DNA of 7,480 bases. Source: Alkalibaculum bacchi. Its GTDB lineage: Bacteria; Bacillota; Clostridia; Eubacteriales; Alkalibacteraceae. The notes beneath the pieces are model-generated. The model was given only the letters and a program-made list of their open reading frames with translations. It searched no databases and was not told the DNA's origin. Shown here in pieces: positions 1 through 6,063 of the stretch. Every line of letters begins with the position of its first letter. The stretch's first letter is position 1. A program made the translations under genes and the position numbers. The stretch is from assembly GCF_937875145.1 (NCBI RefSeq), contig NZ_CALNCS010000216.1, positions 1 through 7,480 on the forward strand. Reading direction: 5' to 3'.

Positions 1-615
1 TTCTCTTAAGAGAACTTCATATTCCTCATCTCCAGCAAAATATGTACGATTGTAGTCAAAGTCTGTATCTGTTACATACATAGAAAAGATTTCCCATTTA
101 GTGATTTTTTTTAAAGTATCAAGTTCAATAATAGGATGAGCTTTTAAAAAATCTTTGTCTTTATACTTGACTAGATCTTTAAACATAGAGCCATCTTTCA
201 TATGATGACCATATATAATAGTATTTTTATCTGTCCTATCCCTCTTATTGCGATAATCCATAAAGATACTTCCAGCTTTAGCGTGTTTTCTATGTATATT
301 ATGGTTTAAGTAATAATTATTATCTTTAGCCTGTAATACTGGATAGTCAATCTTAGTATCTTTAATCTTCACCCACCCAACTACATCTGGGTTTATTTGT
401 AAGAGAGATTCAAAATCAAATAGATTTCTTTCTCCTCCTTGTTTGAGAGTGTCCTCAGACTGAAAAGTATTTCGTAGTTGATTATTTAACCTATAATTTT
501 GAAAACTATCCCAAAAGTATCTTCCCATAACAAACGAACAATATAGTATTACTATAGTTAACAAAGACATACAGACCTTAGTAAGCAGTTTAAATTTACT
601 TTTTCTCTTTGTCAA
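1..615 (-). CDS. Class B sortase, N-terminal part (3' end outside the window)
   Basis: Membrane-anchored cysteine transpeptidase that attaches surface proteins to peptidoglycan. 205 codons are visible and the frame is open to the window edge. An N-terminal membrane anchor (about residues 10-30) is followed by the sortase B fold: INPDVVGWVKI (74-84), IDYPVLQ (89-95), NYYLNH (100-105), then NTIIYGHHMKDGSMF (131-145), in which His137 is the expected catalytic histidine. The catalytic Cys (TLSTC-like motif) and Arc-side Arg region lie beyond the left edge, so activity cannot be judged. SrtB enzymes are usually about 230-260 residues, so perhaps 30-50 are missing. The TTG start at 615 is chosen because AAGGTGGTG lies 5 nt upstream and the ORF then begins with a basic stretch and the anchor; the first in-frame ATG would cut off half of the signal anchor. 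Divergent from the polymerase gene. The wall protein at 2812-4845 carries an IPKTG signal and could be a substrate (inference). Family assignment is firm. Confidence 0.93.
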   Translation of the reverse strand, partial: MTKRKSKFKLLTKVCMSLLTIVILYCSFVMGRYFWDSFQNYRLNNQLRNTFQSEDTLKQGGERNLFDFESLLQINPDVVGWVKIKDTKIDYPVLQAKDNNYYLNHNIHRKHAKAGSIFMDYRNKRDRTDKNTIIYGHHMKDGSMFKDLVKYKDKDFLKAHPIIELDTLKKITKWEIFSMYVTDTDFDYNRTYFAGDEEYEVLLRE

Positions 616-620
616 TACTG

Positions 621-629
621 CACCACCTT
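621..629 (-). promoter_or_regulatory. Ribosome binding site that fixes the TTG start of the sortase
   Basis: Read on the minus strand this is AAGGTGGTG, one mismatch from the ideal AAGGAGGTG, with 5 nt to the TTG at 613-615. It supports a non-ATG start. A TATAAT sequence lies at 636-641 on the same strand, but no convincing -35 was found and the transcript leader would be only about 14 nt, so no promoter is called. Confidence 0.7.
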
Positions 630-733
630 ATATACATTATATTTTTTACGGATAGTCTATCATGAAAATGAGATATATTACAAGCTCGTTATTCATTCAT
701 TTGATATACTTAATAATTTTATATATTATAATC

Positions 734-743
734 GACAATTGTC
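734..743. promoter_or_regulatory. Perfect 10-bp palindrome GACAATTGTC beside a TATAAT
   Basis: The palindrome starts one base after a TATAAT at 727-732. A TTGATA lies at 701-706, but its 20-bp spacing is longer than usual for sigma-A. If this is the promoter for the polymerase gene at 888, the palindrome covers the expected transcription start and could bind a repressor. A 10-bp palindrome can occur by chance in A+T-rich DNA. Confidence 0.25.
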
Positions 744-810
744 TAAAAATAGGATGATTTGACTAAAAAAAATTAAACAGGAGTGAATTTATTATTTTTT
801 TGTCAAAATA

Positions 811-876
811 CCAGTTATTGTCTTGTTTACTAAATAATATTGTGATAAAGTAAACTTAAGTATTAGCAATAACTGG
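811..876. repeat. Nested inverted repeat just upstream of the polymerase gene
   Basis: Outer arms CCAGTTATTG (811-820) and CAATAACTGG (867-876) are perfect 10-bp complements. Inside them GTTTACT (825-831) and AGTAAAC (849-855) form a second perfect 7-bp pair. The two stems share the same axis apart from a few unpaired bases (4 on the left, 11 on the right). The element ends 11 bp before the ATG at 888. It lacks a T-run, so it is not a standard terminator. It could fold in the mRNA leader or be a two-part operator. Confidence 0.6.
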
Positions 877-887
877 ATAAATAAATT

Positions 888-2716
888 ATGAAAAGAAAAC
901 AATACTCTAATCACACTAAAATTTATAAATATCAATATATTATTGGCTGCCTTTTGGGTTCGATTTTTTTTGCCATTCCCTTAATTGTGTTTCTGAGAGT
1001 TGTACCATTATCTCATGAACTACTGTCGTATTATCCGACAATTAATGGCTATATCGTTGACCTTTCCTTGTTCTATAAAAGTAGAGCCTTTGTTTTTGTT
1101 GCTACTTCTTTATTTCTAATCTTCATTGGCGAAAGAATTTATCCTGAACAAAAAGTTTATGCAAATATTTTAAAGAATAATAATAAAAAGTATTTGCTGT
1201 CTTCATTGCTTTTTATTGCTTGTATTGTTATTTCTTTTCTATTTTCAGAAAATAAATCCATCTCACTGTGGGGGGCACCTAATTCTTACGAAGGTACTCT
1301 TATATGGATTTCATATCTAACTGTTTTTTTAATATCTCTAAATTATTTTGAAAACCATTTCTATTACAAATTCATAAAGAGTTCAGTTGTATTTATTATG
1401 ATTGTCTTTTGCCTATTTGGACTATTTGAGTATTTTGTTACAAGTCCTCTAGAGACTCCATTATTTCAATATTTGATACTTTCAAGAGATTACTGGAATC
1501 AAATAGGAAATCTAAATTTAACTTCTTATTTTGGAAACATCTCTTTAACTCTTTCTAATCCTAGTTATGTAGGACAATTTTTAGTATTAATTTTACCTAT
1601 TTTATTTACAATCGGCCAAAAGTCAGAACATGATAAAAAGAATTATATCCTATTGCGTTTATTGTCAGGCATGAGTGTTTTTTTATTGCTCTTATCAGGA
1701 GCTACAGCTGCATTATATGCATTCGTTATTGGTTTGATTATTCAATTAATTCTTCATAAAAGGAATATAAGAAAGCAAATAATATCGTCTCTTCTTATTA
1801 CTGCTTCCCTCGTAGTGATCATACTACCCTTTCAAAATATAGGGATATTCAGTGATTTTTAGGCGATTTTCAAAAAGACAGTTTCTCCGTAAATGAAAAA
1901 TATTTTACTATTAAGGATATTCTACTTACGGAGAAAGAAATTCACTTTAAGGGCTCAAAAAATGAATTTACCGTTAATTACAATCTAGAAAATGATGAGT
2001 ATCACTTCTATTCAAAAGGCGCTGAAATACCCTATACAAAAAATAATAATATCTATCAGCTTACTGAAAGTGATTTTAAAAATATACAAATCACTGATTA
2101 TGACAACTATTTCGGTGTAGACTTCGGTTACAAGGGAGCTCTCTATTTTACTTTAGTAAATAATGAGTACAAAGCTATCGGACCAAATGGACAGCTTATT
2201 CATGAAATAAATAATCATGGAGCATTTGATTTAAGTGACAAACAACTACAGTTTGCCACTGGAAGAGGCTACATTTGGAATATTAGTATACCTTTACTAA
2301 AAGATACCATCTTAAAAGGCTATGGCATAGATACATTAGTTTTTCATATACCTCAAAATGATTTTGCTGGTAAATTAAATTATCATGGTTCAGCAAATAT
2401 GGTTATTGATAAACCCCATAATATGTATTTGCAAATTGCATTGCAATCGGGCATTATTGCACTTTTGTCTTTTGCTTTGATATTGGCTTTTTACTACACG
2501 TCTTGTTTTAAAAATATTAAGAGAGCACGTGACTCTAATTCAGAACACTACAGTATATTTGTAGCAATACTCAGTGGGGTTACAAATTACCTTATATGTG
2601 GTTTTTTCTATGATAGCAGTATCTCTGTTGCACCTGTCTTCTGGGTGTTTCTAGGCATAGGTATCTGCATTAATAATAAGATACAAACTATACAGGATCA
2701 TAAAAATAGCAAATAA
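888..2716 (+). pseudogene. O-antigen ligase / Wzy-type polysaccharide polymerase, frameshifted
   Basis: Integral membrane protein of the O-antigen ligase/polymerase family (Wzy_C-type), which joins lipid-linked glycan units outside the membrane. The 5' frame (888-1862) gives 324 residues with about nine hydrophobic segments and family hallmarks FSENKSISLWGAPNSYEG (118-135) and NPSYVGQFL (224-232). It stops at TAG 1860-1862. The -1 frame then stays open from 1856 to the TAA at 2714-2716. It encodes a hydrophilic extracytoplasmic loop, then GYGIDTLVFHIPQND and DKPHNMYLQIA, the signature next to the last membrane segments. One extra T in the TTTTT run at 1856-1860 would restore a 609-residue protein, a normal length for Firmicutes members with a large loop. 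An ATG at 2399 could start a 105-residue remnant, but it has no ribosome binding site and begins inside the conserved motif. The ATG at 888 is preceded by an in-frame TAA and has only a weak GGA as ribosome binding site. The wall-protein gene begins 95 bp downstream. Family assignment is firm; whether the break is real or a sequencing error is open. Confidence 0.88.
1853..1862 (+). other. Frameshift site at a five-T run
   Basis: The upstream frame reads AGT GAT TTT TAG; the downstream frame needs TTT TTA GGC GAT. One missing T explains both halves. A Phe-tRNA at TTT 1857-1859 could re-pair perfectly after a -1 slip, but the preceding codon could not (GAT to TGA). No clear stem-loop or Shine-Dalgarno stimulator was seen, so mutation or sequencing error is favoured over programmed frameshifting. 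Confidence 0.8.
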
Positions 2717-2779
2717 AAGCCATGTTGGGGGTGAATATTAATTTAACTAAATTGCTACTATATTGTCGGTATAGATATG

Positions 2780-2785
2780 TATAAT
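2780..2785 (+). promoter_or_regulatory. Possible -10 element (TATAAT) for the wall-protein gene
   Basis: A consensus TATAAT lies 26 bp before the ATG at 2812, in the 95-bp gap after the polymerase gene. No good -35 stands 16-18 bp upstream: TTGCTA at 2752 is too far and TTGTCG at 2763 is too close. The TG directly before TATAAT is one base out of register for an extended -10. The wall-protein gene may instead be read through from upstream. Confidence 0.3.
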
Positions 2786-2811
2786 AAAAATATTTTATAG
2801 GGGGAGAACAA

Positions 2812-4845
2812 ATGACAAAAACATTGAAAAAGACAATATCATCTATTATTGCCTTTTCTCTACTTTGCGGCACTATTCCAGGCGTAAAATTAACAACAGT
2901 TCAAGCAGACGAGCAAGAGAAAGAATTAGTTCAAATTTCAGAACCTGGGGAATTCGATGATGCGGCAATTTATACAGATGGCTCAATTGTAGCATTTAAC
3001 AAAGAGAAAGCCGGAACAAAAGTAAGCACATATGATAATTCTAAAAAAGTTTTTAATGAAGTGAACACTTATGATTTTAATGAATGGTATTACGGCACCC
3101 GTTCGATTATACTTGAAAATATTGTTATTACAAAGGATGGTAAAACTGGCTTTCTTAATAAATCCGGTTCCATTACTATTGAACCGCAATACGATTATGT
3201 AGAGCAAGGAATCGCAGGTAAAGCACTATACCGAGCGCAGATCGCTGGCAAAAGAGGATATATTAATGATAGAAATGAAGAAATTGTGCCAATCAAATAT
3301 AATCATGTAAGTTACATAGGTAATAATAAATTCCTAACACAACTCAATGGTAAAAGCACCATATACGACAGTATTAACAAAAGTGAAACTTCACTAAATT
3401 ACCATTATGTTACTAGTTTTTCACATACAGATAAGTTCTTAAGGATTCATAGCGAAGATAATAAGCTAGGTGTTAGCGATTTATCAGGGAATCTCATCAT
3501 TCCAGCTACTAATTACAACTTAGAAGCTAATGATGATAATACCTTTCTAGCTGAAGATGAAAACGGTAGTTGGATATTATTAGACGCAAAAGGTGAATTG
3601 CTTAAGGATTTTGGTAGTGAATACGTTTTAATTAATGCATTCACTAATGGATTAGCTCGCGTTTATATAAATGGCAAATGGGGATTAATAAATAAATCAG
3701 GGGATCAAATTATTGAACCCATTTATCTCTCTATATCTGACCACTCAAAGGGATTCGTAACAGTTAAGGGAGACAATTATCTTCAAGGATTATTTGCTAC
3801 AAATGGAAATAAAATACTCAAACAAGAATATAACGAAATCATTACAGATCGAGCTGATAATTATATTATTGCTGGTAATGCAAATAATAAGAAAGGAATA
3901 TATGATTATAGTGGCAATCAAATAATTCCCTCTGAGTATCATTATATTGGAGATTTTAACAACGGTTTTGCCAGTGTCAGCATTAACGACAAATACGGTC
4001 TTATCGATAAAACAAACAAACTTATTGTAGATATCGATAATGATAACCTAGAAATTGCAGGTAATACTGTGAAAATAGCTAATGACGGTAAAATGACACT
4101 ATATAAGATAGTAGATAAGGAAGAGCCTAAAGTCCCAGATAAAGAAGAACCTAAAGTCCCAGATAAAGAAGAACCTAAAGTCCCAGATAAAGAAGAAGAT
4201 TCTAAACTAGAGAAACTAGAAGAAAAACAAATTGGTGATGTTAAAATATCCTTATTTGCTAAACCTGGTGTAGTAGAAGAAGGTACCGTCGTAGAAATAT
4301 CACCTATCGAAGATAAATCTATAAAAAATACAATCAAACTATCACTTGGAGACGAGTATGGAAATTATGTCGCTTATGACATCAATCTCTTAAAAGATAA
4401 TGTCAAAATACAGCCTAATGGTGAGATTACACTATCTATAAGCATACCTGATGGATTTGATAAAGATAGATTGGCAGTATATCGAATAGAAGACAACGGT
4501 ACAAAGACAAAAATGAATGGTTCAGTAGTTGATGGAAACTATCAATTTAATGTAGACCATTTTAGTGTATATGTACTGGCTGAAGCTACTGAAAATGAGG
4601 ATGCAATAATCCCAACAGATAATGAAACAAATAACGACCAAAAAGTAACTGACACCAATACAACAACAGAAAATAAAACTACCGACGAAAGCGCTAATGC
4701 AAAAAAAGAAGTTAACGATAACAAAGACAATGAAATTCCCAAAACAGGAGATAACACTTCAATAGGATTCTTTGCCATGTTATTCTTCTTAGCAGTTAGC
4801 TCACTAACATTTATAGTTATTAAAAACAAAAGAACTCAAGCATAG
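2812..4845 (+). CDS. Secreted WG-repeat protein with C-terminal IPKTG sortase signal
   Basis: Surface protein expected to be covalently linked to the cell wall. A signal peptide covers residues 1-32 (cleavage after VQA, before DEQ). Residues about 100-430 hold at least seven WG-type beta repeats; recognisable cores are KTGFLNKSG (111-119), KRGYIND (147-153), KLGVSDLSG (218-226), KWGLINKSG (289-297), KKGIYDYSG (360-368) and KYGLIDKTN (394-402), often followed by IIP or IEP and Y. Only one keeps the literal KWG. A DKEEPKVP tandem linker (435-462) precedes a beta-rich domain (about 470-592) of a type often found before wall anchors, containing IPDGFD, RLAVYRIEDNGT and VDHFSVYVLAE. A Thr/Asn/Lys-rich spacer leads to IPKTG (642-646), a hydrophobic segment and the charged tail KNKRTQA. 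The start is supported by GGGGGAG at 2800-2806. The nearby class B sortase is a candidate anchoring enzyme, although IPKTG also resembles class A LPXTG motifs. The ligand is unknown; WG repeats are presumed to mediate binding. Confidence 0.9.
   Translation: MTKTLKKTISSIIAFSLLCGTIPGVKLTTVQADEQEKELVQISEPGEFDDAAIYTDGSIVAFNKEKAGTKVSTYDNSKKVFNEVNTYDFNEWYYGTRSIILENIVITKDGKTGFLNKSGSITIEPQYDYVEQGIAGKALYRAQIAGKRGYINDRNEEIVPIKYNHVSYIGNNKFLTQLNGKSTIYDSINKSETSLNYHYVTSFSHTDKFLRIHSEDNKLGVSDLSGNLIIPATNYNLEANDDNTFLAEDENGSWILLDAKGELLKDFGSEYVLINAFTNGLARVYINGKWGLINKSGDQIIEPIYLSISDHSKGFVTVKGDNYLQGLFATNGNKILKQEYNEIITDRADNYIIAGNANNKKGIYDYSGNQIIPSEYHYIGDFNNGFASVSINDKYGLIDKTNKLIVDIDNDNLEIAGNTVKIANDGKMTLYKIVDKEEPKVPDKEEPKVPDKEEPKVPDKEEDSKLEKLEEKQIGDVKISLFAKPGVVEEGTVVEISPIEDKSIKNTIKLSLGDEYGNYVAYDINLLKDNVKIQPNGEITLSISIPDGFDKDRLAVYRIEDNGTKTKMNGSVVDGNYQFNVDHFSVYVLAEATENEDAIIPTDNETNNDQKVTDTNTTTENKTTDESANAKKEVNDNKDNEIPKTGDNTSIGFFAMLFFLAVSSLTFIVIKNKRTQA
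4114..4197 (+). repeat. 24-bp in-frame tandem repeat, 3.5 copies
   Basis: Units at 4114-4137, 4138-4161 and 4162-4185 plus a half unit at 4186-4197. Units 2 and 3 are identical and unit 1 differs at two third-codon positions. Each unit encodes DKEEPKVP, giving a charged, proline-containing, probably extended linker between the WG-repeat region and the stalk domain. Near-identity at DNA level points to recent duplication, so copy number may vary between strains. Confidence 0.95.
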
Positions 4846-4865
4846 TATTTTCACGTATTACATTA

Positions 4866-4925
4866 CAGGACTGCTCACTAGTGTTCAAAAAACGTTAGTG
4901 GGCAGTCCTGTTTTATGTTTTATTT
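4866..4925 (+). terminator. Intrinsic terminator of the wall-protein gene
   Basis: Arms 4866-4880 and 4896-4910 pair over about 15 bp with one G-T pair (CAGGACTGC against GCAGTCCTG at the base). The loop is about 15 nt, and TTTTATGTTTTATTT follows. It begins 20 bp after the stop codon. The T-rich tract on one side only indicates rightward use. Confidence 0.9.
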
Positions 4926-4994
4926 AAAAAGCATATAGGGCAATTAACCTCTACATTTTCAAGAGTCTTCATCAAACGCGCCTATATACCCTGT

Positions 4995-5030
4995 AAAAAG
5001 GGAAGCTTATTGGACTAAGCTTTCCTTTTT
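4995..5030. terminator. Bidirectional intrinsic terminator between convergent genes
   Basis: A 15-bp stem (4995-5009 with 5016-5030, one G-T pair) closes a 6-nt loop. It has five A on the left and five T on the right, so it has a U-tract in either direction. It lies 3 bp beyond the stop of the leftward gene at 5034-5594 and is its main terminator. It also backs up the terminator at 4866. Confidence 0.88.
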
Positions 5031-5033
5031 ACT

Positions 5034-5594
5034 TTATTGCTGATTCTCTGCAATCCATTGATCAAACATCTTAATAGTGGCGTCATATGTTTTGTTGCTG
5101 ATTTCAGGTAGTGTTCCGCCCCATGCTTCTTTCGCTTGTTCAAAACCTTTTATGAAGGCATCTTTCATCAGTTGGGCTTTGGCTAGATCTCCACCTGATA
5201 ATGCTTTGGAGAATTCAAAGATTCTTTCTGAAGTTTGTTCTACTCCCCAGTAACCATTTTCAGAGATTTCTTTTAATGCTTTTTCCCTTGTAGCACTATC
5301 TATCTCCAGATTACCTGTATCTTGAAATTTTTCGCCTTGCTGCATGATCAACTTCTCGACAATATCTCTTAGCTGCTGGGTTTGCTTTTCAGATTCCATT
5401 TTCAATTTATTGATTGTAGCGGTATCCTTCTGGTACGTCTTACCTTCACTCTTCGTCTCTTTGCTGGGAATATAAGCGTCTGATTCTTGAGATGAAGTTT
5501 CTACCACACTTTTAGGATTCTCCTTTATTCTGGTATGATCGTCTTTGTGATAAAGAGAAGAAACAACAACCTTGTTTGTAGGATTGACTTTCAT
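5034..5594 (-). CDS. Conserved hypothetical cytoplasmic protein, 186 aa
   Basis: No function is assigned. It has no signal peptide or membrane segment. Residues 1-60 are polar and probably disordered. A helical part follows, with QTQQLRDIVEKLIMQQG (71-87), then a compact, well-marked C-terminal module: GYWGVEQTSERIFEFSKALSGGD (114-136) and FEQAKEAWGGTLPEISNKTYDA (151-172), ending in MFDQWIAENQQ. The arrangement resembles a widespread family in Clostridia and anaerobic Proteobacteria that databases sometimes label 'hydrogenase-4 component G'. That name is from memory, and nothing hydrogenase-like is nearby. The start is supported by AGAGGTGAG 3 nt upstream and by an ATGA overlap with a short upstream ORF. 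It is transcribed leftward, convergent with the wall-protein gene, and ends at the terminator at 4995-5030. A possible sigma-28-like promoter upstream would tie it to the motility regulon (inference). Confidence 0.85.
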   Translation of the reverse strand: MKVNPTNKVVVSSLYHKDDHTRIKENPKSVVETSSQESDAYIPSKETKSEGKTYQKDTATINKLKMESEKQTQQLRDIVEKLIMQQGEKFQDTGNLEIDSATREKALKEISENGYWGVEQTSERIFEFSKALSGGDLAKAQLMKDAFIKGFEQAKEAWGGTLPEISNKTYDATIKMFDQWIAENQQ

Positions 5595-5659
5595 TTTCTC
5601 ACCTCTTTTTTTAGATTTATATATTTATTATTATGTAGCCTACTTATTACAAATTTCAT
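5591..5659 (-). CDS. Possible 22-codon leader peptide overlapping the next start
   Basis: ATG at 5657-5659, preceded on its strand by TAGGAGCATAA (AGGAG at 5665-5669, 5 nt before the start), reads 22 codons to TGA at 5591-5593. The product is MKFVISRLHNNKYINLKKEV plus RK, basic and not obviously a signal peptide. Its stop overlaps the ATG of the 186-residue gene as ATGA, and the main gene's ribosome binding site lies within its last codons, the usual geometry for translational coupling. Either a true small gene or leader, or a chance ORF in A+T-rich DNA. Confidence 0.4.
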   Translation of the reverse strand: MKFVISRLHNNKYINLKKEVRK

Positions 5660-5676
5660 TTATGCTCCTATTTATA

Positions 5677-5702
5677 ATATCTGTAAAAATCTAATTTGTT
5701 TA
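5677..5702 (-). promoter_or_regulatory. Possible sigma-28 (SigD)-like promoter for the leftward gene
   Basis: On the minus strand TAAA (5702-5699) is followed after 15 nt by CAGATAT (5683-5677), against the consensus TAAA-N15-(G)CCGATAT, with one mismatch in the last seven -10 bases. The start would fall only about 10 nt before the leader ORF's AGGAG. A sigma-A reading (TTAAAC-N18-TATTAT) of the same bases is also possible. Confidence 0.35.
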
Positions 5703-5997
5703 AGCTAATAAAGTAAAGTACAAAAAAGATATATCGAAGCAGGGATTCTTTACTCCAATATATTTCAATTCAATTTTTTCTTAGAATTCGCTTAGATTTC
5801 ACTCTATTGAGTTTTTTTGATTTTATACTTAAATAGGTATGAGCCCTCGACTAAAGCCTCTGAGTGACTAGGGTAGTAGTTAAGGTCTTAAATACGCTAC
5901 TAGCTTTTAACAACTAGCATTTTAGTCACTGATAGTAGCTAAATGGGAGAATGAATCTTCCATTCTTATCTCTTCTTATTTATTTTGTGCGGAGCTA
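5703..5997. other. Gene-free region with inverted repeats; no known RNA recognised
   Basis: No convincing ORF with a ribosome binding site was found on either strand. The left part (5703-5838) is A+T-rich without clear structure. The right part (5839-5966) is less A+T-rich and has several complementary segments: AGTGACTA 5863-5870 with TAGTCACT 5923-5930 (8 bp), TAGTT 5877-5881 with AACTA 5912-5916, and GCTACTA 5896-5902 with TAGTAGC 5933-5939 (7 bp). It does not match the conserved cores of the T-box, c-di-GMP, purine, TPP or cobalamin leaders that I could recall. The segment lies upstream of the promoter at 5998, so it is not in that transcript's leader. Confidence 0.45.
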
Positions 5998-6026
5998 TTG
6001 CCATATTTATACTATTAATATATAAT
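5998..6026 (+). promoter_or_regulatory. Sigma-A promoter of the SPFH operon
   Basis: TTGCCA (5998-6003), 17-bp spacer, TATAAT (6021-6026): one mismatch from consensus with ideal spacing. The predicted start is near 6033, giving a leader of about 30 nt with GGAGGT at 6050-6055. Confidence 0.8.
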
Positions 6027-6028
6027 AA

Positions 6029-6047
6029 TGATATTAAAATAATATCA
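6029..6047. promoter_or_regulatory. Palindromic operator candidate over the SPFH transcription start
   Basis: TGATATT (6029-6035), 5-bp AAAAT centre, AATATCA (6041-6047): perfect 7-bp half-sites. They lie between the -10 element and the ribosome binding site, where a bound repressor would block transcription. The ribbon-helix-helix protein encoded downstream is one possible binder (inference). Confidence 0.4.
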
Positions 6048-6063
6048 ATGGAGGTTTTTAATT

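Noticed and set aside
1853..1862. Programmed -1 frameshifting or transcriptional slippage
   Set aside because: Only one of the two tRNAs could re-pair, no stimulatory structure was seen, and five T is short for transcriptional slippage. Kept only as a minor alternative.
2722..2784. 20-codon ATG frame between the polymerase and wall-protein genes
   Set aside because: It has no ribosome binding site before the ATG and no recognisable features; its end overlaps the -10-like sequence.
4114..4197. Short regular repeats that might suggest CRISPR
   Set aside because: The units are directly adjacent with no spacers and encode an in-frame protein linker.
3942..4337. 131-codon leftward frame, rich in Ser, Leu and Gly
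   Set aside because: It is the antisense of the wall-protein gene. Its apparent SLSGTLGS repeats are simply the 24-bp linker repeat read backwards, and it has no ribosome binding site.
4542..4829. 95-codon leftward frame with hydrophobic content
   Set aside because: It is antisense to the wall-protein spacer and membrane anchor; the composition is explained by that gene.
5948..5966. AGAATG/CATTCT hairpin as a terminator
   Set aside because: The stem is only 6 bp with weak pairing, and the following sequence is pyrimidine-rich rather than a true T-run.
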